Assembly: GCA_003243915.1 (NCBI GenBank)
Contig: QHCC01000068.1
Coordinates: 1 to 38,154 of the forward strand
Reading direction: 5' to 3'
Length of the DNA: 38,154 bases
Origin: Pseudonocardiales bacterium
Lineage (GTDB): Bacteria; Actinomycetota; Actinomycetes; Mycobacteriales; Jatrophihabitantaceae
This document shows positions 15,112 through 22,877 of this stretch, in pieces. Below the pieces are notes generated by a model that worked only from the letters and a program-made list of their open reading frames with translations, ran no database searches and was not told the origin of the DNA. Each line of letters starts with the position of its first letter. The first letter of the stretch is position 1. The position numbers and the translations under genes are program-made.

Positions 15112-15635
15112 TGATCGCCCACCCGCCGAATCTCGCTGAGCAGGCCGGTGAACAGACCGAGTCGTTGACAGTCGTCGACGAATTCGGATTGCTTGTACGG
15201 GAACCGCCCGATCAGAGACACGAGCAGGACCTGCCCGATGAACTCGCAGGTCAAGAGCTCGTACTCGGTCGATCCGGGCCGGATGCCCGCCAACTCAGCC
15301 TGATCGAGCTGCCACAGCGCCAGTTCGAGTTCATCCTCCACTCGAAAGCTGCATCCGAGCTTGACATGGTGGACGTCGTGCCAGAACCGAAGGGCCATGT
15401 TGTCGACTGGGGAGACGAAGATCGATGAGTCGCAGTGGACGTTGCTGACCGGCAACGATTGGCCGGTCAGCTTCGAGGCGTCGAATGCGCCGCGCAACTG
15501 CTGGTAGGTGGACGGCGCGTCGGCGACGCCGACCCAGCCGAAACCGAGTTCGGCCGCGGTGCGCTCGGCCTGCCGGCGGACGAATAGCGTCACTGCCACC
15601 TCGGGCGTGAGGTCCGTACTCTGGGCGATGGACAT
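15108..15635 (-). CDS. Hypothetical protein of the mobilisation module
   Basis: A 175-residue soluble protein without recognised domain. It has aromatic- and His-rich stretches (LRFWHDVHHVKLGCSF) and LLTCEFIGQVLLVSLIGRFPYKQSEFVDDCQRLGLF (partly shown as EFIGQVLLVSLIGRFPYKQ). ATG 15635 is chosen because AGGAGG lies five bases upstream; the ATG at 15653 has only weak AGAGG. It is coupled to the small membrane gene through ATGA. Position suggests an element-maintenance or transfer function. Confidence 0.75.
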   Translation of the reverse strand: MSIAQSTDLTPEVAVTLFVRRQAERTAAELGFGWVGVADAPSTYQQLRGAFDASKLTGQSLPVSNVHCDSSIFVSPVDNMALRFWHDVHHVKLGCSFRVEDELELALWQLDQAELAGIRPGSTEYELLTCEFIGQVLLVSLIGRFPYKQSEFVDDCQRLGLFTGLLSEIRRVGDQ

Positions 15636-15760
15636 GCAGTCCTCCTGGTTCATACGTCCTCTTCGCGGAGTGGTGTGGCTTCAAGGGAGTGCTTTGGTCC
15701 GAGTGGCCTGGGCCGGCGACGTTGCAGCGCCGCCGCCCCGGGCCAGCCCGGCTTGTGCGA

Positions 15761-15991
15761 CTACAAGTCATGCTCGTCGACGATGCGGTCGATCCGCTGG
15801 GTGTCCGCCAACGAGCGCTCACGCCATGCACGCTGAGCGAGGTAGTCCATGTCGGTCAGTGCGCGTCGTCGGGCCTGGTCGATCTGGCGCAACCGCCGTG
15901 CCTGGTCACGTTCAGCGGTGAGGCTCGGCCAGACGAACCACGCCCCGACGAGCAGGATTGCCAGCAGCAGGATCAGCAGGACGCTGCTCAT
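15761..15991 (-). CDS. Small single-pass membrane protein
   Basis: A 76-residue protein: an N-terminal membrane helix (VLLILLLAILLVGAWFVWP) followed by a highly charged helix (ERDQARRLRQIDQARRRALTDMDYLAQRAW). The ATG overlaps the stop of the gene upstream as ATGA. The topology resembles small membrane adaptors. No function is recognised. Confidence 0.72.
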   Translation of the reverse strand: MSSVLLILLLAILLVGAWFVWPSLTAERDQARRLRQIDQARRRALTDMDYLAQRAWRERSLADTQRIDRIVDEHDL

Positions 15992-16311
15992 ACGATCGTG
16001 TCCAAATGGTCGCTGAGGACGGAATTCTGGATGCCGCCCATGATCCGGACCAAGTTCGTGATGAGCATGTCGGCCAGCTCCGCGACCTCCGGGTACTCCT
16101 CGACAACGTCGCGGCGGCGGGCAGCCACCACACCAAGGCTCTCGATGGCGTACGAGGTGATGCCCCGAGCGGAGTGCGTCCGGGCCAGGCCGACATAGAG
16201 GTTGTCCATCGCCTCAGCCGGACTCTGCGATCTGCTCAGGGATGACCGCGACGGCCTCGTGGACGGGCTCGGCGTATAGATCGGCCGCCGAGCCGGGGTG
16301 TTCTTGGACAT
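15988..16311 (-). CDS. Hypothetical protein, first gene of the 15.1-16.3 kb run
   Basis: A 107-residue protein with a basic, Pro/Ser-rich N-terminus (TPARRPIYTPSPSTRPSR) and a helical C-terminal part (VVEEYPEVAELADMLITNLVRIMGGIQNSVLSDHLD). ATG 16311 follows AAGGGAA by four bases. It is followed by the small membrane gene with a four-base overlap, so the two are coupled. No domain is recognised. Confidence 0.7.
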   Translation of the reverse strand: MSKNTPARRPIYTPSPSTRPSRSSLSRSQSPAEAMDNLYVGLARTHSARGITSYAIESLGVVAARRRDVVEEYPEVAELADMLITNLVRIMGGIQNSVLSDHLDTIV

Positions 16312-16402
16312 GGTGTTCCCTTCGTAGCGGCTCGCCCGGCATCGCGATAACGGGGAGACTGAACGCCGCCTGCCTGGCCGACGACGGTTGACCCAGACTA
16401 TC

Positions 16403-16446
16403 CTGTCACGTAGCAGCCTGCAACGTGACAGTCTGCGGCGTGACAG
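16403..16446. promoter_or_regulatory. Operator cluster CTGTCACG / CGTGACAG
   Basis: CTGTCACG at 16403-16410 is inverted relative to CGTGACAG at 16424-16431 and again at 16439-16446. The two direct copies are 15 bases apart. The cluster lies between the divergent genes 16311 (minus) and 16452 (plus). TATGAT at 16451-16456 could be the plus-strand -10 box, in which case the gene starts downstream at TTG 16507. Confidence 0.6.
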
Positions 16447-16451
16447 ACTCT

Positions 16452-17402
16452 ATGATGCGAGCAGCTCTGCATGAGCTTGCTACTCGGAGACCCGGAGATG
16501 ATGACTTGAACGACGGACCCAGCATCAACCCTGATGCTCCGAGCATTCAGACGTCCGATTTGCCAGCCTCAATGCCGTCAGACACCGACTCGTTTGAAAC
16601 AGGCTTCAGCGCCGTTGATCTGCGAGAAAAACTCCACCACTACGGCAAACAAATACGCCGAGGCTTATCCGAAATCACCGATGAAATGCGAGCACTGCGT
16701 GCCACTAGCGACGAACCCAATTATGCAGGCGCAAGGGCCCAGACGCTGGTTGCCAAGGCAATCGAGCGCGAAAATCAGATACAAGAACAGCTTGACGTGC
16801 TCCAGCTCAATGACACCGACGCCATTCTGAAAGTTCTTCATGACTGCAGCCGCGCGAAGCGGAAATTTGCTCAAAACATAATTCCAGCAGTTCATAAGGC
16901 CGGATCTCTCGAAGCTCTTCGCTGGCAACAGAAAGTCGTCATGGTTCAGTCGTCGTATCTTCTTCGTGACCGCTTTACATTCAAACAAATTCGTGTTATA
17001 AATGACAATCAGGAGAAAAATGTCATAGCAAGTAACAAACGAGAAACAGCTTCAGGTTCAGGTTCATGGCCTGATATTGTGGCGCAGGCCGTTGCGCAAT
17101 CACCAGAGATGCTCAGCGACGCTGAAACCTTTGCATCGCTGGCAGATCGAGTACCCGAAGATCGACGTGACCGTCTCCGCGCGATTGCTGAACTTGGCCT
17201 GCGGCAAGTTCAATTAGAGGCTGCTCAAGCAGCGGTAGATGACGGCGTACATGAGGCTCGCCAAACCGGGGCTAGTTGGGACGACATCGCAGCAGCAGTT
17301 GGACTAACGGCAGTTAGCGCGAGTCGTCGATGGGACGCCAATATGCAAAGCAAGCACCGAGCTTATCAGGCTGAGCGCCGAAAGCGAGACTCCACGAGCT
17401 AA
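16452..17402 (+). CDS. Putative DNA-binding protein with C-terminal helix-turn-helix
   Basis: A protein of up to 316 residues, not recognised overall. The middle part (about 55-170) is helical and charged (LREKLHHYGKQIRRGLSEITDEMRAL). The C-terminus has a likely HTH (GASWDDIAAAVGLTAVSASRRWD) of the kind found in sigma-like or transposon regulators. The start is uncertain: ATG 16452 or 16455 has no ribosome site, while TTG 16507 has GGAG upstream. Codon use is clearly more AT-rich than in the neighbours, which suggests separate acquisition. Three CGTGACAG-type repeats precede it, so it may regulate itself and the divergent minus-strand operon. Confidence 0.7.
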   Translation: MMRAALHELATRRPGDDDLNDGPSINPDAPSIQTSDLPASMPSDTDSFETGFSAVDLREKLHHYGKQIRRGLSEITDEMRALRATSDEPNYAGARAQTLVAKAIERENQIQEQLDVLQLNDTDAILKVLHDCSRAKRKFAQNIIPAVHKAGSLEALRWQQKVVMVQSSYLLRDRFTFKQIRVINDNQEKNVIASNKRETASGSGSWPDIVAQAVAQSPEMLSDAETFASLADRVPEDRRDRLRAIAELGLRQVQLEAAQAAVDDGVHEARQTGASWDDIAAAVGLTAVSASRRWDANMQSKHRAYQAERRKRDSTS

Positions 17403-17646
17403 CGACACATTCGGACTAGCTTGGGGAGTAAATTTCGCCAACTCAGCGTGAACGAGAAATAGAGTGAGCAGACGTCTCGCTAGCGGCAGCGGCGATTTAC
17501 GTTCAGCACGTCAGGCTCGAAGCTGCTGAGTGATGCTTCCGGCTAATGGCGGCGGCCCGGAATCTGGTGTCAACCGACAACAGGTTTCGGCCACTTTCAT
17601 GTCTTGATTTACCCACCGCGCGAGGAGTGCGGGAAGGACGGCAGCA

Positions 17647-17985
17647 CTATTGCGCCGCGTCGTACGCCTCGAGAACTGACGCAGGGATGCGCCCGCGATC
17701 AGAGACGCTGTGCCCGTTGCTACGTGCCCACTCGCGGACGGCGGCGAGGTCCGGGCGACGAGAGGTTGGGCCAGTTGCTCGGCTGCGACGCGTCGATCGC
17801 AGAGTCGGTGCCTTGCGCGCTGCCGCCACATACGGTGCCAGCGCCTTGTCCAGTGCTGAGGCGTTCTTCTTATTCAGATCGATCTCGTACGCAGTGCCCG
17901 CGTAGGTGAACTCGACTGTGCGGTCAGCCTTCGACCCGTCCATGTCGTCGGTCAGCGTGACGATCGTTTCAACCTTCTTTGCCAT
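17647..17985 (-). CDS. lsr2: Lsr2-family nucleoid-associated protein
   Basis: Lsr2 is the actinobacterial H-NS analogue: it dimerises and silences AT-rich, often foreign DNA. The 112-residue length is typical. The N-terminal dimerisation domain reads [17 protein letters not shown]...[19 protein letters not shown]. The C-terminal DNA-binding part reads [33 protein letters not shown], including the RGR motif that enters the minor groove (key parts [19 protein letters not shown]). The ATG at 17985 fits the family start; no clear Shine-Dalgarno site precedes it. It lies beside the lowest-GC genes of the island, which it could silence. It is presumably a paralogue of a chromosomal copy outside the window. 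Confidence 0.93.
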   Translation of the reverse strand: MAKKVETIVTLTDDMDGSKADRTVEFTYAGTAYEIDLNKKNASALDKALAPYVAAARKAPTLRSTRRSRATGPTSRRPDLAAVREWARSNGHSVSDRGRIPASVLEAYDAAQ

Positions 17986-18112
17986 GGACGGAGCGTAGCG
18001 AGTAGACAGCCCCGTCTGTCGCAGGTCCGGTCCACCCTCGACTTCAGATGCCCGCGGGTCATAGGGTTCGCGTTCACGACGGTGTCGCGAGGTGAGTCGC
18101 AGGGGGACGGCG

Positions 18113-18598
18113 CTACGAGCGCTGGACGACCCGAACATCATCAATTACCGAGCCGGGTACGAGTAGTCGAAGCGCTTCGGTCGCGGCATCGATGTAGCTG
18201 TCGAGATCAACGAGCGTGACGTGCCATTGGCGGTCTCCGGGCTCCCTCGTTTGTACGACGTAGCTTGCTGGTGCCAGTAGGCGTTCCTCGACCGCTCCGG
18301 GAAGGTCGCGCACCTCGCCGGTGGGCGTGACGGGGCCGACGAGCAGCACATCGCCAAACAGAATCTCGCGATTCCGCACGCCGGGAACGTGCAGCCACCA
18401 GAGCACGGTGGCTCGCACGTTGATGGGCCGCTCGGCCGGAGCGGCGGCCTCTCGCGAAACGAAGGAGAGATTCCGGCACCCGGCCGGAACAATTTCGATG
18501 TCACCACCGAGGGCTGATCGGTAGTGAGTAAGCGATCGGTAGTCGTGGACTGTCAGCGGCTCTCCGCTGTCAGCGGGAAACAGAATAGCTATCGCCAT
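18113..18598 (-). CDS. DUF3846-like hypothetical protein
   Basis: A 161-residue protein starting [20 protein letters not shown], with later LWWLHVPG and [12 protein letters not shown]. These resemble the small DUF3846 proteins found on actinobacterial plasmids and phages; that match is from memory. The C-terminal half ([31 protein letters not shown]) is extra. The start is an ATG with weak upstream purines. It is 127 bases upstream of lsr2 in the same direction. Function is unknown. Confidence 0.68.
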   Translation of the reverse strand: MAIAILFPADSGEPLTVHDYRSLTHYRSALGGDIEIVPAGCRNLSFVSREAAAPAERPINVRATVLWWLHVPGVRNREILFGDVLLVGPVTPTGEVRDLPGAVEERLLAPASYVVQTREPGDRQWHVTLVDLDSYIDAATEALRLLVPGSVIDDVRVVQRS

Positions 18599-18633
18599 CG
18601 GGTCTCGCCTCGCCGATTCAACAGAGATCGAAA

Positions 18634-19389
18634 CTAGCCAGCGTAATAAACCATATCACTTATTTTCCACTCGCCACCTACGGCGACAAAAGTAACCGTT
18701 GCGCCGCCTACATCACCTTTATAGGATTTACCTATTACACTCTCGTCAGCATGATTTTTGTCGGCATTGTCCCAGGCCACATAACGATAATTCACTACCA
18801 TCTGGCCGTCGGCCTGTGAGACAACGTTAACGCTCGTCAATTTATTGGCAAACTTATATTCTTCTAAATCGGTAGGATCTTTGCCTGGAGAGGTGGCCCA
18901 CTGCGCGTACGCAACTACATGATGTAGCTTGTCACTCTGATTAACAAACTTAATTAAATCGGGGTTTTCTTGCCAGTGGTCGATGAGGTAGGTCGAGGCG
19001 TAGGCCTGGTCAAGAGGAGCGTTAACGGTATCTACAATTTTATTAAGGCCGGGTATGCCATCGGTATTGGTTTGACTCTGGGCTTCAATTGCTTGTACAT
19101 CAGTTACGTTAATGGAGTTGTTATCAGCTTTATACCAAGCTCTTAGCAGTGATGCGCCGTCTGTGTACTGCTCAACACTTAGCTGTGGGAATAGGGTTTC
19201 AACGTTTGGATGAGTCTCAACCGCACTCGGAGAGGATCTCGCGGTAGGTGGGGAGTGTTTGCTCAGAGTTGGCGGAACGCCGTTAGGCGTACTTGGGCGA
19301 AGTCCGGCCGACGATCCGCACGCCGCTGTCGACGCGGTGACGGAAAACACCGCCACCACCCACGCCACGCGAGTCCTCCCCAGATTCAT
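18634..19389 (-). CDS. Putative secreted lipoprotein
   Basis: A 251-residue protein with a signal peptide (VAWVVAVFSVTAST) and a lipobox-like AAC at residues 22-24, so it is probably attached to the membrane outer face. A Pro/Ser/Thr-rich linker follows (about 25-60). The C-terminal domain looks like an SnoaL/NTF2-type fold, ending GGEWKISDMVYYAG. ATG 19389 has GGAGG upstream. The first part is GC-rich while the domain uses AT-rich codons (TTATTAA-type stretches near 18940-19120), a sign of mixed origin. It shares a divergent control region with the XRE gene 19488-19763. Confidence 0.78.
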   Translation of the reverse strand: MNLGRTRVAWVVAVFSVTASTAACGSSAGLRPSTPNGVPPTLSKHSPPTARSSPSAVETHPNVETLFPQLSVEQYTDGASLLRAWYKADNNSINVTDVQAIEAQSQTNTDGIPGLNKIVDTVNAPLDQAYASTYLIDHWQENPDLIKFVNQSDKLHHVVAYAQWATSPGKDPTDLEEYKFANKLTSVNVVSQADGQMVVNYRYVAWDNADKNHADESVIGKSYKGDVGGATVTFVAVGGEWKISDMVYYAG

Positions 19390-19408
19390 GCGTCCTCCGT
19401 CGGTTCAA

Positions 19409-19454
19409 GGCCAGAATTCTCTGGCCAGACAAAATATGCCAGATATTTCTGGCA
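19409..19454. promoter_or_regulatory. Two tandem palindromic operators between divergent genes
   Basis: GGCCAGA-ATTC-TCTGGCC (19409-19426) and TGCCAGA-TATT-TCTGGCA (19437-19454) are both perfect palindromes with the shared core GCCAGA-N4-TCTGGC. Their centres are 28 bases apart, near three helical turns. They lie between the lipoprotein gene and the XRE gene, whose product is the obvious binding candidate. Confidence 0.75.
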
Positions 19455-19487
19455 GACGCGAAGGCAACCGCGCGAAACGGTGGGAGG

Positions 19488-19763
19488 ATGCCGACCGGAC
19501 GCGCCCCCGCGACGTGGGACGAGTACGCCCGGGCCTTGGGCGTCGAACTCCAGCGGCGGCGGATCGCGGCCGGGATCACCCAGGAAGACTTAGCTCACCG
19601 GGCAGGCCTGACCCGCACCCACTACCAGCAGATCGAGCGGGGATCCTGGACGAAAGGCCGACCGGCGAACCCGTCGATCCACGCGCTGGCACGTCTGGCT
19701 CAGCAGCTCGACCTGGAGATCGGCGACCTGACTCCGTCGGTCGCGCACCTCTCGCCGGACTGA
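19488..19763 (+). CDS. XRE-family transcriptional regulator
   Basis: A 91-residue protein that is almost entirely one Cro/C1-type HTH: LGVELQRRRIAAGITQEDLAHRAGLTRTHYQQIERGSW (recognition region THYQQIERG), followed by IHALARLAQQLDLEIGDL. ATG 19488 has GGTGGGAGG directly before it, so spacing is tight. The neighbouring frame fits no better start. It is transcribed away from the lipoprotein gene, and the two palindromes between them suggest autoregulation and control of that gene. Confidence 0.85.
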   Translation: MPTGRAPATWDEYARALGVELQRRRIAAGITQEDLAHRAGLTRTHYQQIERGSWTKGRPANPSIHALARLAQQLDLEIGDLTPSVAHLSPD

Positions 19764-19873
19764 GCTGGCGGACGAACGAAGTCCTCTGACTGTTGGTCGG
19801 CAGCCCGGCAGCGGTCGCTCAGCAACAATCCGAACCGGCCGGTCGTACAGAGTGGGGCAGAACCAGTTCGCTA

Positions 19874-19902
19874 TTGACCGATTATCGCTTATGCTTTATA
19901 TC
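19874..19902 (+). promoter_or_regulatory. Promoter of the pilin-like gene
   Basis: TTGACC (19874-19879), a 17-base spacer and TATATC (19897-19902), in an AT-rich stretch. The start of transcription would fall about five bases before the ATG at 19914, so the mRNA would be nearly leaderless. Confidence 0.65.
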
Positions 19903-19913
19903 TATATCTAGTA

Positions 19914-20489
19914 ATGAAACATAAACCACTATTATGTCACGCTACGCGCGGACGATCAGATCGTCACGAGAAGACTCGCGGCTTTACGATTGTGGAGCTG
20001 CTGATTGTGATCGTCGTGATCGCAGTTCTGGCCGCCATCACAATTGTGGCGTACAACGGCGTCCAGCAGCGCGCTCGCGATGCGGAGCGCGTAACGGATG
20101 TTAGAGCCATCAGCAAGGGGCTCGAGATATACAAGGCGCAGAATGGTCAGTATCCAACCCATGTTTCGAGCACTGGACAAGGCGGCTACGAGATCAGCGT
20201 CCCAACGGCAAGCAATTCTGACTTCCTCGCAGTGCTTCGCACGTCCGGCGTGATATCCAAAGTTCCGATTGACCCGACCAATACCGGCGATATGAACACC
20301 GCGGGCTCGAAGCTTTACGCCTACTACCTCTATCCGGCAGGTTTTGGAGGATGCGATGCCGCACGCGGACCGTACTACATCTTGTTTGCACGGACGGGTG
20401 AATCAGCTTCGTCTTCCGGGCAGACCAACTTCTCGTGCCCATCGCTGACCTGGGGAGGATACTTGGTGGTCGGCGGGTTCACGAACTAG
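19914..20489 (+). CDS. Type IV pilin-like (prepilin) protein
   Basis: A 191-residue protein with a class III signal. The prepilin peptidase site is in TRGFTIVELLIVIVVIAVLAA (cleavage after the Gly before FTIVE; Glu at +5 is present), followed by a ~20-residue hydrophobic helix. The globular part has the pseudopilin features DAERVTDVRAISKGLEIYKAQNGQYP and two cysteines (GGCDAA, FSCPS). ATG 19914 has no Shine-Dalgarno site, and the promoter predicts a nearly leaderless mRNA. No peptidase, ATPase or platform gene is near, so it depends on host pilus machinery or acts alone. Confidence 0.88.
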   Translation: MKHKPLLCHATRGRSDRHEKTRGFTIVELLIVIVVIAVLAAITIVAYNGVQQRARDAERVTDVRAISKGLEIYKAQNGQYPTHVSSTGQGGYEISVPTASNSDFLAVLRTSGVISKVPIDPTNTGDMNTAGSKLYAYYLYPAGFGGCDAARGPYYILFARTGESASSSGQTNFSCPSLTWGGYLVVGGFTN

Positions 20490-20622
20490 CGGATCGCGCT
20501 CAAGCTAGCCGCTTATGAAGGACGACAATTTGCGGAGGCATTCCGTCAGTTCTAATCGGGCCGAGATCAGGATCCTGACGACGCTCAAAACTAATCCCCG
20601 ATGGTGGCGTGCCGCGACATCA

Positions 20623-22623
20623 TTAGGCCGATTCCGATGCCTGGTCGTCACTCTCCCCACGGTCGGCCATGGTCGTAGGAAGAAGGTCAGCGTACTGCTG
20701 GCGGATGTGGTTGAGGCCATCCTCGAGTGACGGGTCATGCTCAAGGTTGCTTGTCATGAACCGCAGGCGACCGCGGTTCTCATCCAGAATGTCGCGCCAG
20801 CGCCGTACGAATACGCGGACGGTGGGCCTCCCGCTCTTGGGCGGCGGAGCGAGCACCTGCCCTTGAGAACGTCCGCCCTCGATGAATCTATTCTCGACCA
20901 GCTCGTCATAGTCGGTGCCGACCAGGATGAAGTCCCAGGTCGCCTTATCGGTCGCGAAAGCGGCGTTCTTTAGCACCGTGTTCGCGTAGTCCTCGACCTG
21001 ATCCAGTTCCTTGCGTCCGAGGGTGATTTCGGGCGCCTTCAGCTCGACGACCAGGTGCCGGGAGATGTCGAACTCTTGCATCTTGACGGCGAGGTGCAGA
21101 TCGACACGGCCCCCCTTTTCGTCCCAACGCTTGACAGGCTGCACGCCCTTCGTCGGGAGTCCTTCCAGCCGGAGGTGATTGCGAAGCATCTCCGTAAGCC
21201 CCCGTTCGCTGCTCATGAGGTGGTAGGCCTCGCCGAAGATCCACAGCTCGCGTTCGAGCATCGGGTGGAGATGGTCGCGCTCGCCGATCGTGTCCGTGCC
21301 CTCGGGCGGAAACAGGAGCCGCTCCAGTCCGGCGAGAAACTTGTTCCGGCTCGTGACGACGTTCGCAGCCTTGATGATCGCGGGCAGCGTCGTCTCCCCG
21401 AGAAGTCGCGCCAGCGTGTCGCGGTCGGTCGAGGTGAGCGCCGCGACCTCGTGGAAGAGCGTCCCGAGCTTCTCCGGATCTTGCCGAAGGGCCGACTGGA
21501 GGAGGGTCAACGTGACGCGGGCCGAGTCCTTCGACTTGTTCGAGATCTGCGACGCAAGGGTGCTCGCGACTACATCGAAGACCGCGCGCTCGGCCTTCTC
21601 GGTCTCCGACTTCGCCTTTCCTTCGTAGGGGTAGACCTTCTCCTTCTTCCACTTCTCAAGCTGCTCCTTACGCCGCTCCCGTCGTCGCCCAGCGAAGTGC
21701 GAGCGGATGCCGTCACGTGCTGCTGACCAGAGCGCGCCGACGGGGCCGCCCGCCATATCCCCGAGCCCGAGGATCGACAAAGCCTCGTGATCGAGGCCGT
21801 CCCACGTGACGTAGGCGGAGTAGCGGAACTGCGTCTCGATGTCCTTGGCCGACTCCTCATGCACGAAATGCTCGGCGTCCTGGCCGTAGTAGATCGCGCG
21901 GTGCTTGCCGCTCTTCCACTCGATGATTCGGAGGCTGGCCGCGTGCGCGTTGCCGTCCTCATCCGTGAAGGGCAGCGGGGAGTCGTCGCTGCTCGCGATC
22001 GCGTCGGCCGGGTCGATCGGGACACCGTTGTAGGTGAGGCTCAGGTGCTCGTCGTTGAGCAGGACCGGCGCGAAGTGTGACCGGAGCACGTCGAGGGTGC
22101 TCTCGGCCTCAAGGATGCCCAGCGACTTCTGACTGTCATTCCAAGCTGTCACGACCGTGCCGGTCGGCGAGTCCGAAGCGAGCTTCGAGTCGTAGTTGAA
22201 GACGTGGCGGTGCGCGGTGGAGCCGCCGACCTCAACGCGCTGAAGCGCGCCCGTGGTGTCGACGCTGTGGCTGACCCAGGTGACACGGTTCCCAAGCGCG
22301 AAGGCGCGCAGACGCCCCTCGCCGCGCTCGCCGTGGAGCCCTCTCTTGCCGTTCTTCGTCTTGGTGGCGAACCGCTTCCAGGAGCCACCGATGCGGCCGA
22401 AGGTAGCGTCCAGTTCGTCGCGGGCGATGCCGTGCCCGGTGTCGGCGACGGTCGTCTTCGTGATCGCGCCGAGTATGTCGTCATGCACTAGCGTGACCGT
22501 GACCTCCGGAGCCTCGGCATCGATCGCATTCCAGATCAGCTCGACGACGGCGCGCACGGGATCGTTCTCATGCGCGAGCCGTTCGACGTGATCGTCGCCA
22601 GCCTGGAGGTGCAACTCGGCCAT
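20623..22623 (-). CDS. GHKL (Hsp90/MutL-like) ATPase fused to a PD-(D/E)XK nuclease-like domain
   Basis: A 666-residue protein. The N-terminal ATPase shows the GHKL motifs: ELIWNAIDAEAP (N box, residues 28-39), ADTGHGI (G1) and GERGEGRLRAFALG (lid). A charged middle segment follows (GRRRERRKEQLEKWKKEK, about 330). Near residue 508 the C-terminal part has RVDLHLA then VVELKAP and ELDQVEDYA, which fits the D...ExK core of a PD-(D/E)XK nuclease. GHKL ATPases joined to nucleases are known beside restriction systems, where MORC-like proteins were traced. It starts 248 bases from hsdM and is transcribed divergently. ATG 22623 has little Shine-Dalgarno signal. Confidence 0.82.
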   Translation of the reverse strand: MAELHLQAGDDHVERLAHENDPVRAVVELIWNAIDAEAPEVTVTLVHDDILGAITKTTVADTGHGIARDELDATFGRIGGSWKRFATKTKNGKRGLHGERGEGRLRAFALGNRVTWVSHSVDTTGALQRVEVGGSTAHRHVFNYDSKLASDSPTGTVVTAWNDSQKSLGILEAESTLDVLRSHFAPVLLNDEHLSLTYNGVPIDPADAIASSDDSPLPFTDEDGNAHAASLRIIEWKSGKHRAIYYGQDAEHFVHEESAKDIETQFRYSAYVTWDGLDHEALSILGLGDMAGGPVGALWSAARDGIRSHFAGRRRERRKEQLEKWKKEKVYPYEGKAKSETEKAERAVFDVVASTLASQISNKSKDSARVTLTLLQSALRQDPEKLGTLFHEVAALTSTDRDTLARLLGETTLPAIIKAANVVTSRNKFLAGLERLLFPPEGTDTIGERDHLHPMLERELWIFGEAYHLMSSERGLTEMLRNHLRLEGLPTKGVQPVKRWDEKGGRVDLHLAVKMQEFDISRHLVVELKAPEITLGRKELDQVEDYANTVLKNAAFATDKATWDFILVGTDYDELVENRFIEGGRSQGQVLAPPPKSGRPTVRVFVRRWRDILDENRGRLRFMTSNLEHDPSLEDGLNHIRQQYADLLPTTMADRGESDDQASESA

Positions 22624-22854
22624 GATCGGACCCTACGGCGCCAAGCCGACAATCTGGGCTGCGCGCCGCCCGCGATCGTCTACCGACGCCACCCATGCGG
22701 CGTAGGCGGCGCAGCACCGATCGAAGCGGCCGACTGCTGCGAGCACCAAGGGCTTCAAATGCCTGGAACTGTCCGCGCTTCCTGAGATGCTTGGGAGTGA
22801 TCCCAGCGACGGGAGGCGATCGAGGCTGGAATAGTACAAACGGCCGATAAATGG

Positions 22855-22877
22855 TAAAATCGTCATGAAGTATGACG
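22855..22877 (+). promoter_or_regulatory. Candidate hsd operon promoter with overlapping palindrome
   Basis: TAAAAT (22855-22860) is a good -10 box; the -35 region is weak. A perfect palindrome CGTCAT-GAAGT-ATGACG (22861-22877) covers the predicted transcription start and the hsdM ATG at 22872, so the operon may be repressed at its start. The mRNA leader would be only a few bases. Confidence 0.5.
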
